The translations under genes were made by a program, and so were the position numbers. A stretch of DNA of 64,000 nt from a virus: the IMG/VR virus record IMGVR_UViG_3300030060_003910, positions 30,355 to 94,354 of that record. One strand, given 5' to 3'. Shown here piece after piece: positions 16,214 to 24,225 of the stretch (positions are counted from its first letter, which is position 1; the number at the start of each line of letters is the position of its first letter). The notes beneath the pieces were generated by a model, which did not search any database, was not told the DNA's origin, and saw nothing but the letters and a program-made list of their open reading frames with translations.

Positions 16214-16390
16214 ATGAAAAAAGATACATTAAATAAAATAAGAGAAAAATGGATTTATGAATTTGGTAAATTTCAATTAACTGTCAAAGAAGATATGTCC
16301 TTTGAGGATTTTCTTCTTTGGTATGTTGATATGTTAGATGGAGAATATAGAGCATTTGTTGATGAGGTGAAAAGAAATGAACACAGATGA
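16214..16390 (+). CDS. hypothetical protein, 58 aa
   Basis: ATG 16214 is preferred because GGTGGTGA lies five bases upstream; ATG 16196 is in frame but overlaps the polymerase end. Helical, acidic and aromatic. Ends 14 bases inside the Cas4-like gene. Confidence 0.5.
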   Translation: MKKDTLNKIREKWIYEFGKFQLTVKEDMSFEDFLLWYVDMLDGEYRAFVDEVKRNEHR

Positions 16391-17288
16391 AAAATATGAA
16401 GCAAGAATTAACTCAATGAGGCCATTTACTTACGATTGGCAACCAGAAAATTATGACGACCCATCAAAGCCAATTTTGAAGATTAGTAAATCTTCTCTTG
16501 TTGGTGCATTTGCTTGGTGCAACAAGAAATATGAATTTTCATATATCCAAAGATTACCTCAAGACCAAACAGAAGCCATGAGAAAGGGAACGGTTCTTCA
16601 CAATAACCGTGAAGAATTTTTTGATGTTTTTGATATTAAGAAAGCAGAAACTATGAATAACTCCGAAGTGCTTGAATACTGCACTTCGCTTATGCCTATT
16701 GATGATTATTTTGATATTTCTTTAACAGTCGCCGCATTTGAAGCACAGCGATTTATTGAAGCGAGAAGTGAGGGTAGAGTTGAAGAATACTTACCCGTCA
16801 TTAATGAGCGAATGTTTGATTGTGAAATTACTGTTCCTCAAAATGTAAGTAAGAAATATCCTTTACAGCGAGATTATGTAGTAAGGCTTCAAGGCATCAT
16901 TGACCGTGTGTTTATTGAGAACGGCAAACTTATTCCGTTTGAATATAAGACAGGCGGTTGGAAAGATTCAAAGTTTAGTAGTATGCGGCAAGAAATGGCT
17001 TTTTATCAATTGATGATTGAAAATGCTCCCGAAGAAGTGCTTGAAAAGCATGGATTGACAAAAGACATGGAGGTTAGTCATTGGGGTTGGTATTATCCTG
17101 TTGCTAACCATATCACAGTTGAACCTGTTAAGAAGCGTTCAATGACAGCACTTTGGGATAATATTGCTAAACTAATTTATACATATGAACAGGGAGAATT
17201 TCCGACTAGTTTTTGGAGAAGCACCTGTTCACAATATTGTTCGTATTACGGTATTTGTCCTGCGGCACAAGAGGATGCGTGGCTATAA
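16377..17288 (+). CDS. Cas4/RecB-family PD-(D/E)XK nuclease with Fe-S cysteines, 303 aa
   Basis: DNA nuclease of the Cas4/AddB type, likely for end processing in replication or recombination. The core is GIIDRVF with IPFEYKTGG (about residues 172-192): Asp, then Glu-x-Lys. Four cysteines are placed like those that hold a 4Fe-4S cluster: one early (FAWCNKKYEF, near residue 47) and three near the end (CSQYCSYYGIC). A QxxxY-type helix follows the core (RQEMAFYQLMI). Its stop overlaps the next ATG (TAATG). Confidence 0.85.
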   Translation: MNTDEKYEARINSMRPFTYDWQPENYDDPSKPILKISKSSLVGAFAWCNKKYEFSYIQRLPQDQTEAMRKGTVLHNNREEFFDVFDIKKAETMNNSEVLEYCTSLMPIDDYFDISLTVAAFEAQRFIEARSEGRVEEYLPVINERMFDCEITVPQNVSKKYPLQRDYVVRLQGIIDRVFIENGKLIPFEYKTGGWKDSKFSSMRQEMAFYQLMIENAPEEVLEKHGLTKDMEVSHWGWYYPVANHITVEPVKKRSMTALWDNIAKLIYTYEQGEFPTSFWRSTCSQYCSYYGICPAAQEDAWL

Positions 17289-17461
17289 TGATAGATGAGT
17301 TTATGAATTGTATTTATGATTTATTACTGATATATTGGCCTAATATAAACCCAGTAATATTACATGACGCTTTATTTGACCCTATGAATGTAATTAAACT
17401 AGACCAACTTTTGAGTAATTTATATACAATAACGGAGGAATTAGATGAAAGATTTAATTGA
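17288..17461 (+). CDS. hypothetical protein, 57 aa
   Basis: Helical, Leu/Ile-rich, mildly amphipathic. TAATG overlap with the nuclease. Frames open further upstream are shadows of that gene. Ends 17 bases inside the following gene. Confidence 0.45.
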   Translation: MIDEFMNCIYDLLLIYWPNINPVILHDALFDPMNVIKLDQLLSNLYTITEELDERFN

Positions 17462-17816
17462 AAGAAAAGTGCTTGGAAGAAATTGGACATTCAATGAGAT
17501 TTCTAATCTCAATGATACGGTAGCCAATCTATCGCAAGATATTTACTCAGAAATGACTCTTATTGAAAAATTTAAACTGGTTCAGGATTTGAGAATCAAA
17601 GAAGATTATGTAGGAGCATATTTTGAAGATGTGCTTAAATTAACAGTAATGACCGTCTTAAACGGCGAGATTGCTATGACAATAAAACAGTTGCTCAATG
17701 GAGCAACAATTAATTTTGGAGGTAATACAAATGAAGTTTCCGAGGGAAGTATGGGCGGGGAGCCACATAAAGAACGCCCCGCAAATGAAAAGAAAAGTCG
17801 TCTTAGCGAGGAATGA
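17445..17816 (+). CDS. hypothetical protein, 123 aa
   Basis: Starts after ACGGAGGAATTAG. The first ~95 residues look like a helical domain; the tail is polar and overlaps the N-terminal codons of the primase by about 86 bases. No recognised family. Confidence 0.5.
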   Translation: MKDLIERKVLGRNWTFNEISNLNDTVANLSQDIYSEMTLIEKFKLVQDLRIKEDYVGAYFEDVLKLTVMTVLNGEIAMTIKQLLNGATINFGGNTNEVSEGSMGGEPHKERPANEKKSRLSEE

Positions 17817-18771
17817 TTATGCTAACTTTATTAATGCTCAAAATAACAGGACGAATGTATATACTACGGTCTATGATTTCCAGCATTTTTCAGAGAAAGC
17901 GAAGGTAGAATCCTCAGTAATTATTGATAGAATTTTTCTTGATTTTGATGCACACGAAGATAAATTAGATTTGGCTTGGAGGGATGTTAAAGTGGTAATG
18001 CAATTAGTTCATCAAAAAGATTATCTACATACGCTTTTCTTTTCGGGTCGTGGCTTTCATCTATTTTTGTTCGGTAAGAAAACAAATAATATGAGAAATG
18101 TTCAAACTCTTTTCCGAGAGATTAAAGCATATCTCTCATCAAAAGTTGGTAGTAAAAATACACTTGATGATAGGGTAGGACAAACAACAAGATTACGCCG
18201 TATTCCTAATACGGTAAATATGTCATCTTCTGACGAAAACGGCAAACCCTATTATTGCATACCCTTGACACAGTTTGACCTTATGTGTGAACTTGAAGAT
18301 ATTCTTGAGATTGCGAAAGAACCCCGCCTTATCCCCTTCCAAAAGGGTGGAAAAAACGAGGTGTTGTTTCCCGATGCACCCCCCATTGAGGCGATAGAGG
18401 GCGAGGTTTCCGTTCCTGATACGGTAGGAAAACTCCCAATGTTGCCCTGTTTGCATAATGCGGTAATGACGGAGAATCCTTCACATATGGCGAGAGCATA
18501 CCTTGTTTCTTGGTATCGTGATTTGCTTTCGGGCTATCGTGATTTATCTTCGGGACAAGAAAAAATGAAAGTGCTGAACTTAGTGGTTGAAGAACTTGAA
18601 AGAGTATTTTCTGAATCTGATTCGGTATGGCTTGATTGGGATAAAAACGAAACTAGAAAACACGCAAGATTTACAGTATTCAATAACTACAATACGCCTC
18701 ATTGTGATAAATTGATTAGTGATGGTTTTTGTGTTGGTAAATGTTGGAGGTATCACGGTGCTAGTAATTGA
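17731..18771 (+). CDS. archaeo-eukaryotic primase: PriS catalytic domain fused to a PriL-like Fe-S domain, 346 aa
   Basis: Makes primers for the viral polymerase. The AEP catalytic core shows LDFDAHED (Asp 71, Asp 73) and the SGRGFHLF motif (about residues 104-112), with TRLRRIPNTVN further on. The C-terminal third has four Cys: LPCLHNA (near 240), PHCDKL (near 323), FCVG and KCWRY (near 333-337), and an ARFTVFNNY segment like the PriL Fe-S domain. Both functional halves of cellular primase thus appear in one short chain. ATG 17731 follows GGAGGTAATACAA; the in-frame ATG at 17698 has no such site. Confidence 0.8.
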   Translation: MKFPREVWAGSHIKNAPQMKRKVVLARNDYANFINAQNNRTNVYTTVYDFQHFSEKAKVESSVIIDRIFLDFDAHEDKLDLAWRDVKVVMQLVHQKDYLHTLFFSGRGFHLFLFGKKTNNMRNVQTLFREIKAYLSSKVGSKNTLDDRVGQTTRLRRIPNTVNMSSSDENGKPYYCIPLTQFDLMCELEDILEIAKEPRLIPFQKGGKNEVLFPDAPPIEAIEGEVSVPDTVGKLPMLPCLHNAVMTENPSHMARAYLVSWYRDLLSGYRDLSSGQEKMKVLNLVVEELERVFSESDSVWLDWDKNETRKHARFTVFNNYNTPHCDKLISDGFCVGKCWRYHGASN

Positions 18772-19447
18772 TTCAAGAGAGAAGTCCAAATTAGCCAAAC
18801 TGGTTATGCAAAAAGCAAAGGGCTTAAATATACAATACGAACAGCGTTGGATTGAGATAGGCGACTACATCTACGATGATGTTTGTTTTGAAGCAAAATC
18901 AACAACGGACTTTTTGGGTTCAGTAATGACAAAAAGATTATGGACGCAAATTGACAATATGGATAGACACTATAAAACAAATGTAGTGATTATTCATGGT
19001 AGTCTTGATGAAGCCATTATGAATGTAATTGAGAACTCTGGAAGCAATATGCCAATTGGAACAAGAAGTATAATGCTTAACAATAAATTTCTTGGTGCAA
19101 TTGGTAGACTTATTCTTGATACAGATGTAAAACCAGTATGGGTTGAAACAGAAGAAGAAGCGGCTTTGATTATTACAGCAGTATGTAAAATGAAACCAAT
19201 GACAAGAGATGTAATTGCGCCGCAAGTATTCAAGAGATTAACTACTGATGATTTGCGACTAGATTTGCTATCCAGCATTAAAGGCGTATCAATTAAGAAA
19301 GCAAAAGAATTAATAAAACAATTTGGTTCCATTATGGAAATAGGTGAGTGTTCAGAATATGAATTACAAGCCATTGAAGGAATCGGAGAAACCTTAGCCA
19401 AAAGAATACTCTCCACATTAAACTCGGAAGAGAAGGTGAAAATATGA
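18758..19447 (+). CDS. XPF/ERCC4-type nuclease with helix-hairpin-helix tail, 229 aa, GTG start
   Basis: Structure-specific endonuclease for branched DNA. The ERCC4 core is IDSREKSK (residues 3-10), GDYIYDD and FEAKSTTDF (near residue 44, equivalent to ERKxxxD, with the central Arg being Ala). A tandem (HhH)2 domain closes the protein: SSIKGVSIKKAKELIKQFGS and AIEGIGETLAKRI. GTG 18758 follows GGAGGTATCAC; an upstream in-frame ATG lies inside the primase. No helicase domain, so it is like archaeal short XPF. Confidence 0.9.
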   Translation: MLVIDSREKSKLAKLVMQKAKGLNIQYEQRWIEIGDYIYDDVCFEAKSTTDFLGSVMTKRLWTQIDNMDRHYKTNVVIIHGSLDEAIMNVIENSGSNMPIGTRSIMLNNKFLGAIGRLILDTDVKPVWVETEEEAALIITAVCKMKPMTRDVIAPQVFKRLTTDDLRLDLLSSIKGVSIKKAKELIKQFGSIMEIGECSEYELQAIEGIGETLAKRILSTLNSEEKVKI

Positions 19448-20907
19448 ATGAAGAATATAATGAAGAAGAATATATGGAAGCATTTGAAACAAACGCAGGT
19501 GTTTTTAGCGAAGCCTTGCCCAAAGTCGTTAGAGACTTTCAATCATCAGCAGTTGAGGTATCACACTACAATGATATTCCTGCTGGTATTAGTTTCTTTA
19601 ACATTCTTGGTCAAGTGGTAAAAGATTTTATTACAATTCCTAACGGAAGAAACCATGAAGATACGCGAATCCATTTCTGTTGGGTTCAAACAAGTGGAAC
19701 TGGTAAATCTACTATGTGGAACTTTGTTGGGCCAGTTGCGGAAAAAACATTTGGTATGATTAATTCTGCAAACAATCACCCTCCGTTTGTTCGTAATAAC
19801 TTACCAATGAATCGTATTTTCAATACATTCGGTGTAACTGATTATACAGATTCAGTTCTTATTGGTGGTTATGATAAAGAAGTGGACGATGATGGAGAAA
19901 TTGAATATCAAAGAAGGCCAGGAGTTTTAGAAGGAAATGGTCTTGCTCATTGGGATGAGTTTGAATATTCAGGTATCTTCAAACAAAGCCAGCACAAAGA
20001 AAACTCTATCGTTTATCTCAATACTTTGATGAACTCCTTAGCAGGTGAGTCTTGGATTATTTCTAAGGCTTTGACTTCTTTTGGTGGCATGATTATGGAA
20101 TGTTTCTGTGAGCGTTCTGTTTTGGCTATGACTTATCCACCTAATAATCTAAACGATGTTATGGCTGAGAAGGGCGTTCTTCAAAGAATGCTTTTGTATG
20201 TTTGGGAAGTGCCTGAGTTTATTCAACACAAGATGCGTCTTGAACAAATTGACAAAGCAGGAACGGTTGAAGAAGTTAATCAACCTATTGATAAATACGC
20301 AAATGCTTTGTATAAGATTTATGAATTAACTCGCGAAAGGTTCAATCAAGTGGGAGGCGACCCACTTAAAACCATGAAATATACTCAAGACTTTAATCAA
20401 GTTCTAAGACTTGAATATGAAAGTATGCGTATGTATCTTCAAAACACCCGGCCCGATGTTGCTAAAATTGCGGGTAATTTTACCACCCGTTTGATGAAGA
20501 TTCTGTATAAAATGTCTGTTCTTTGTAGTGTTGCATCTGCGCCTTCAATTAAAGATAAAGACCAACAATTCGTAGTTACTGGGCATAATGTCCGTCAAGC
20601 GGCAACAATCGTCCGACAATGTTATATGACATTGGTTGATTGGCTAGAGCGAAGCCTACGGGCGAAGCGCAAGAGCATAGCCGAGAACTCGCTTGAGTCG
20701 GTGTTTATGGACATTTATAACAAAATGAAGAAAGACGATGATGGTTTCGTCAATAAGACTACTCTCTTAACGGAAGTCCGAACAAAGGCTAAAAAATCAA
20801 GAGCGCAAGTGTATAGGCACTTTGATGTTATTAGACATAAGTTTGAAGAACAAAAAGGGCCAAGCAATAGGACTTACATTAAGTTGATAAGGAGTGATGA
20901 AGAATGA
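19444..20907 (+). CDS. P-loop helicase-like ATPase with C-terminal wHTH, 487 aa
   Basis: Candidate replicative helicase or loader. Walker A QTSGTGKST (near residue 82), Walker-B-like LAHWDEFEYS (near residue 167), then ERSVLAMTYPPNNLN and VLQRMLLYVW, which sit like the sensor-1 and arginine-finger boxes of MCM. The C-terminal ~80 residues resemble a winged helix (NKTTLLTEVRTKAKKSRAQVYRHFDVI). The N-terminal MCM zinc domain is missing. It could belong to the DUF3987/primase-helicase group instead of MCM. It follows primase and nuclease and precedes the exonuclease. Confidence 0.6.
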   Translation: MNEEYNEEEYMEAFETNAGVFSEALPKVVRDFQSSAVEVSHYNDIPAGISFFNILGQVVKDFITIPNGRNHEDTRIHFCWVQTSGTGKSTMWNFVGPVAEKTFGMINSANNHPPFVRNNLPMNRIFNTFGVTDYTDSVLIGGYDKEVDDDGEIEYQRRPGVLEGNGLAHWDEFEYSGIFKQSQHKENSIVYLNTLMNSLAGESWIISKALTSFGGMIMECFCERSVLAMTYPPNNLNDVMAEKGVLQRMLLYVWEVPEFIQHKMRLEQIDKAGTVEEVNQPIDKYANALYKIYELTRERFNQVGGDPLKTMKYTQDFNQVLRLEYESMRMYLQNTRPDVAKIAGNFTTRLMKILYKMSVLCSVASAPSIKDKDQQFVVTGHNVRQAATIVRQCYMTLVDWLERSLRAKRKSIAENSLESVFMDIYNKMKKDDDGFVNKTTLLTEVRTKAKKSRAQVYRHFDVIRHKFEEQKGPSNRTYIKLIRSDEE

Positions 20908-21131
20908 AGTGGGAAAACACATACCTAGTGTTTCAAGTTGAAAAAGGGCCAAAAGTGATTATTGATACTCTAAACACTTACGGCGATGATGGATGGGAAT
21001 GTTGTTCGCAATTAATTGTTGCGAATAAGCAAATCGTCTGCTTTTTAAAGCGACGAACTGACATTGACGAGGAACCAAAGGTGAACAAGGAAGAAGAAAA
21101 GATTAGCAAACTTTGGTCTAACGGTGAATGA
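20904..21131 (+). CDS. DUF4177-like small protein, 75 aa
   Basis: Matches the DUF4177 pattern: an N-terminal W-E-x-x-x-x strand, LNTYGDDGWECCSQL (typical LNxxGxxGWE) and a closing CFLKRR strand. The function of the family is unknown. ATGA overlap with the helicase-like gene. It begins MKWENT, but this is part of the DUF4177 strand and not the late-arm Trp motif. Confidence 0.6.
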   Translation: MKWENTYLVFQVEKGPKVIIDTLNTYGDDGWECCSQLIVANKQIVCFLKRRTDIDEEPKVNKEEEKISKLWSNGE

Positions 21132-21132
21132 T

Positions 21133-21726
21133 ATGTCTGTATTGGCTATTGATTTAGAAACCAAAAATATGTCCTATGACATTGGTGGTTTTGGTAATAC
21201 CCATATGTTTCAGGTTTCAACCGTAGCAACATGGGATGGAAACAACGGAACTGTTTATGTTGATGAACCTGTTGAATCTTTTGCTAAATCAGGCCACACC
21301 ATTAAGCCTTTGTCCGAACTTAAATATGATTTAGATAATCATTTTCAAAAGGGAGGATTATTGTTGGGACACAACATTAAGGCTTTTGATTTGCCTGTTC
21401 TTAGAGATGCGATGGATATTTATTGCATTAATAAGTATATTAAAGAAGAACAATTTATTGATACTTCAAGAATCCTGCTGAAAGAACATGGTGAGAGATT
21501 TCAACTAAAAAATCTTGTTAAATGCACCATGAATGATGCAAAATTAATGGAAAGTGCTGATGCACCTAAATTATGGAAGATGGGTCAATTTGATGATGTG
21601 GTTGAGTATTGTATGAAAGATACCCAATTAGTCTATGACCTTTGGAAGTATGGGCAAAATAATGGTATTGTTAAGGCTTTTTCCTTAGAAAAAGGAGAAC
21701 ATAAAGAATTAGAGGTGATGTGGTAA
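21133..21726 (+). CDS. DnaQ-like DEDDy 3'-5' exonuclease, 197 aa
   Basis: RNase-H-fold exonuclease, separate from the PolB proofreading domain. Motif I AIDLETKN (Asp-x-Glu, residues 6-8), motif II GHNIKAFDLPVL, motif III YCMKDTQLVYDLW (Tyr-x3-Asp). It could trim primers or supplement proofreading. ATG 21133 follows GGTGA; an in-frame GTG at 21124 would overlap the previous gene. Confidence 0.85.
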   Translation: MSVLAIDLETKNMSYDIGGFGNTHMFQVSTVATWDGNNGTVYVDEPVESFAKSGHTIKPLSELKYDLDNHFQKGGLLLGHNIKAFDLPVLRDAMDIYCINKYIKEEQFIDTSRILLKEHGERFQLKNLVKCTMNDAKLMESADAPKLWKMGQFDDVVEYCMKDTQLVYDLWKYGQNNGIVKAFSLEKGEHKELEVMW

Positions 21727-21872
21727 TGACGACATGGGAATGGATTGGTTTATTCTTTTTCATCAGTATTCTAATGCTTCTATTCTTTGCCGCTTTCGGT
21801 GGAACTAATATCACCGATGAAAGCGTTGAAGAATACATGAAGCGGCTGATGGGCGAAGATAGCCAAAAGTGA
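21726..21872 (+). CDS. single-pass membrane protein, 48 aa
   Basis: TAATG overlap with the exonuclease. A Trp-rich N-terminus is followed by about 18 hydrophobic residues (IGLFFFISILMLLFFAAF) and a charged C-terminal tail. Predicted membrane anchor; role unknown. Confidence 0.55.
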   Translation: MTTWEWIGLFFFISILMLLFFAAFGGTNITDESVEEYMKRLMGEDSQK

Positions 21873-21876
21873 TGAT

Positions 21877-22020
21877 ATGGGATTAAAGCAAGAGTGTTTT
21901 TACTGTAAAGAAAAGACAGTAGCAAGACGATTACTTGGCTTTTATGTCGGTTCTACTGAACAGACAAAATTATGGGAATGCCGAGCCTGTAATGCCATTT
22001 GGTCGGAAAAAACAAATTGA
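21877..22020 (+). CDS. zinc-ribbon microprotein, 47 aa (last gene of the early arm)
   Basis: Two CxxC knuckles (CFYC near residue 7, CRAC near residue 35) separated by about 25 residues, a classic zinc ribbon. Its stop codon lies in the 5' side of the terminator stem. Confidence 0.55.
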   Translation: MGLKQECFYCKEKTVARRLLGFYVGSTEQTKLWECRACNAIWSEKTN

Positions 22021-22051
22021 GGGGGAGCGTATGCTCCCTCTCTTTTTTTTT
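22019..22051 (+). terminator. hairpin terminator between converging arms
   Basis: A stem of about ten pairs (22019-22028 with 22033-22042, core GGGAGC/GCTCCC, one G-T pair) with loop GTAT, followed on the + strand by nine T (22043-22051). On the - strand the same stem is followed by a T-rich run (TCAATTTGTTTTTT), so it may stop transcription from both sides. It marks the end of the early operon. Confidence 0.75.
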
Positions 22052-22217
22052 GGTTTTTCAACTTTTGTGAATTTTTTAAAAATTCATTAGGCCGTAATTT
22101 TTGTTTGGCTAAATGAGAGCATTTATGCTTTTTAAAAAGACGACCCCTGCATTCAATTCCTCCTGCGGCACGAATTGAATGCAACGCAAAAGTTGGTGTC
22201 TTTGGGCCAAAGCCTCA
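22052..22217. other. convergence zone with two further inverted repeats
   Basis: Non-coding on both strands as far as I can see. It contains an 8-bp A/T stem (22069-22085, GAATTTTT / AAAAATTC), a palindrome CTTTTTAAAAAG near 22130, and a 12-bp perfect inverted repeat described separately. It separates the last + gene from the last - gene. Confidence 0.5.
22148..22183. repeat. 12-bp perfect inverted repeat
   Basis: TGCATTCAATTC (22148-22159) and GAATTGAATGCA (22172-22183) are exact reverse complements around a 12-base loop CTCCTGCGGCAC. It lies 35 bases beyond the stop of the last late gene. It may end late transcripts, protect their 3' ends, or be a protein or recombination site. Confidence 0.7.
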
Positions 22218-23885
22218 TCAATTGAGTTGCATAAGCATCCACATATCAGCATCAACACAGGTAATATCATAAATTTTTCCAGCCGCCAAAGAATAAGGAA
22301 GGCTTAATACCGCACCCGTGGTATCTGTTATGGAATCGTCGCTTCCTGTTCTATTTATCTGTAAAGTATCACCAACAACCTTTGCTACAATTCTATATGT
22401 TCTTCCTATATCTACTGATTCTGCGTCAGGTAAATTAAGCATTAAATCTTGTGGTGGCTGTCCACCACCAGCCGCAGGTGCAGAAGCAATAATCAAATCA
22501 TCTGTTTTTAAAATATCATAAGCAGAAAGTGGTGGCCCCCCGCTTAAACCGTTATCACCGGCTTTGTGAACAACATTTTGTATTCTTCCTTTTGTATTTA
22601 TTGCTCCGCTTAGTGATAGAACTCCATCCCCTACTGTGCTTGTTCCTATTCCTACTTTATCTTGTCCAGCATCAGCAAAAATTAAATTTGCATTTGTATC
22701 GCCCTCTACTCTAAAATTTATATCTGCTCCGGCATCATTGAAAACTGTCTCATCGCTATCCAATTCAATTCTTGAAGTGATAGCGCCATTTTTCAAAGTT
22801 CTAAAGGTTATTCTTCCGTCTTCGCTTCCATCAGTAGGGTCTACGATTTCTGCAAAAATGTCCACATAATCTGCTGTGCTTCCTGCTGAATCTTTTCCTC
22901 TAAATCTTAAATGGGCTAAATCATCACCTGCGGCTGGACTTGCTGAATTACGATAATAAACAACATCGGGAGAAGCAGAACCGCCATCTTCTGCAACCTC
23001 AATTAAAAAGTCAATATCAGAAGAACTTGTTCCTTTAACATGTAAAATACCAGTTGGGTTGCCTGTCCCTATCCCTACTTTCCCATCGGTTGTTATTCTT
23101 AATCTTTCTACTGCCGAACCAGTTTTGAAAACCATAGGTTCTGAACTAGAATATGCTTGTATTTCTGCTAAACCGCTTGTTGGCGAATTTGCATATCCTA
23201 GGGAAATTTTATTCGCTTGAATGTCTTCTGTGACTAGTAAAGAACCTTCAATCTTTACTTCTGTATTTGGAAATGATGGGTCATTGTCGCCATACAGAAC
23301 CAACCTATCTACAACGCTAGAACCGTCTTTTACCTTAAAAATAATATCTTTGTCTGTTTCTAAAGACTCAAATTCAACATCTCCGGCGTTGCTTTTTATT
23401 GTAGCACTTTCAGTATATCCTGAATCATCTCTACCGATGCTCAAACTGTTTTCAGTTTTATTAACAGTAAGATACTGAATACCTACATTTGCAGTTCCGT
23501 TATGAGTAATAACTGCAATAATAGTATCTCCTGCCGTATATTGGGCAACCTTATCAGCCGCAGTAGGGTTTCTTATGGTTAAAACTGGAGAAGAAGCACT
23601 ACTAGCAATTAATAAATGATAACCATTTGTATATGTTGAACTCAATGTTAAATTAGCAACTGCCGAAACCGCCACTCTTTTACCATCACGGAAAATAACT
23701 CCTGCGCCAACATCAATTTGTGTTGCGCTGTCAATAGTAATGTCAAAACCACTAATTGCATAGTTTTGACCTAAACCATCTGAAAGGGCTTTAATAATCC
23801 CGGTATGAGGAAAATCTACACCATCTTCAATTTGATTAGGCGTTCCAGTTGTGCTTTGTCCATAAAAGTTCGGATTACTTACCAT
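22218..23885 (-). CDS. tail fibre / receptor-binding protein, 555 aa
   Basis: Long beta-rich protein with repeats typical of phage fibre stems: RLRITTDGKVGIGT (near residue 270) and a second VGIGTSTVGDGVLSLSG (near 415). The N-terminus (FYGQSTTGTPNQIEDG) should attach to the tail and the C-terminal ~130 residues should form the distal, host-binding part. It is the last late gene. ATG 23885 follows GGAGGTTGAGTAAT; a TTG at 23894 is the alternative. Confidence 0.75.
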   Translation of the reverse strand: MVSNPNFYGQSTTGTPNQIEDGVDFPHTGIIKALSDGLGQNYAISGFDITIDSATQIDVGAGVIFRDGKRVAVSAVANLTLSSTYTNGYHLLIASSASSPVLTIRNPTAADKVAQYTAGDTIIAVITHNGTANVGIQYLTVNKTENSLSIGRDDSGYTESATIKSNAGDVEFESLETDKDIIFKVKDGSSVVDRLVLYGDNDPSFPNTEVKIEGSLLVTEDIQANKISLGYANSPTSGLAEIQAYSSSEPMVFKTGSAVERLRITTDGKVGIGTGNPTGILHVKGTSSSDIDFLIEVAEDGGSASPDVVYYRNSASPAAGDDLAHLRFRGKDSAGSTADYVDIFAEIVDPTDGSEDGRITFRTLKNGAITSRIELDSDETVFNDAGADINFRVEGDTNANLIFADAGQDKVGIGTSTVGDGVLSLSGAINTKGRIQNVVHKAGDNGLSGGPPLSAYDILKTDDLIIASAPAAGGGQPPQDLMLNLPDAESVDIGRTYRIVAKVVGDTLQINRTGSDDSITDTTGAVLSLPYSLAAGKIYDITCVDADMWMLMQLN

Positions 23886-23886
23886 A

Positions 23887-24225
23887 TTACTCAACCTCCA
23901 ACAAAATAAACAGTTCTAGTGTTTCTGTTGTGGAAAATGGGCCAACTCCTTCAAAATTGGTTCTATATACTAAATCGCTCCCGTTAAATAAACCTACTTC
24001 ACGAATAACTTGGCCTTGAATAGCACTACCCGCTACTGATACTTTTACCTCAATAACATTTAATGTAGAATTTGTAATTGTTAATGTTGTAGAAGCAGAT
24101 AATGGAACATCTAAATCGGTAGCAGTTGGGCTAGTAGAGTTTCCACCAAGACCAATTTTTGCAGTATCAAACAGATTATCTTTGATATGGGTAGCAATCA
24201 ATGTTTTTAATTCATCTGTAATCAT
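23887..24225 (-). CDS. tail fibre-associated protein, 112 aa
   Basis: Beta-rich small protein with Ser/Thr-rich strands and an Asn/Gly-rich 'EVGLFNGSDLVYRTNF' segment, resembling the minor attachment proteins that precede fibre genes in tailed phages. Overlaps its neighbours by a few bases. Function inferred from context. Confidence 0.55.
   Translation of the reverse strand: MITDELKTLIATHIKDNLFDTAKIGLGGNSTSPTATDLDVPLSASTTLTITNSTLNVIEVKVSVAGSAIQGQVIREVGLFNGSDLVYRTNFEGVGPFSTTETLELFILLEVE

Noticed and set aside
18994-19542. 182-aa open frame on the - strand opposite the ERCC4 nuclease
   Set aside because: Shadow of a well-supported + strand gene; Ser/Phe-rich composition, no ribosome-binding site and wrong strand for the operon.
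20904-20925. MKWENT start as another copy of the late Trp motif
   Set aside because: The W is part of the DUF4177 first strand; no I-L-K follows and the gene is early.
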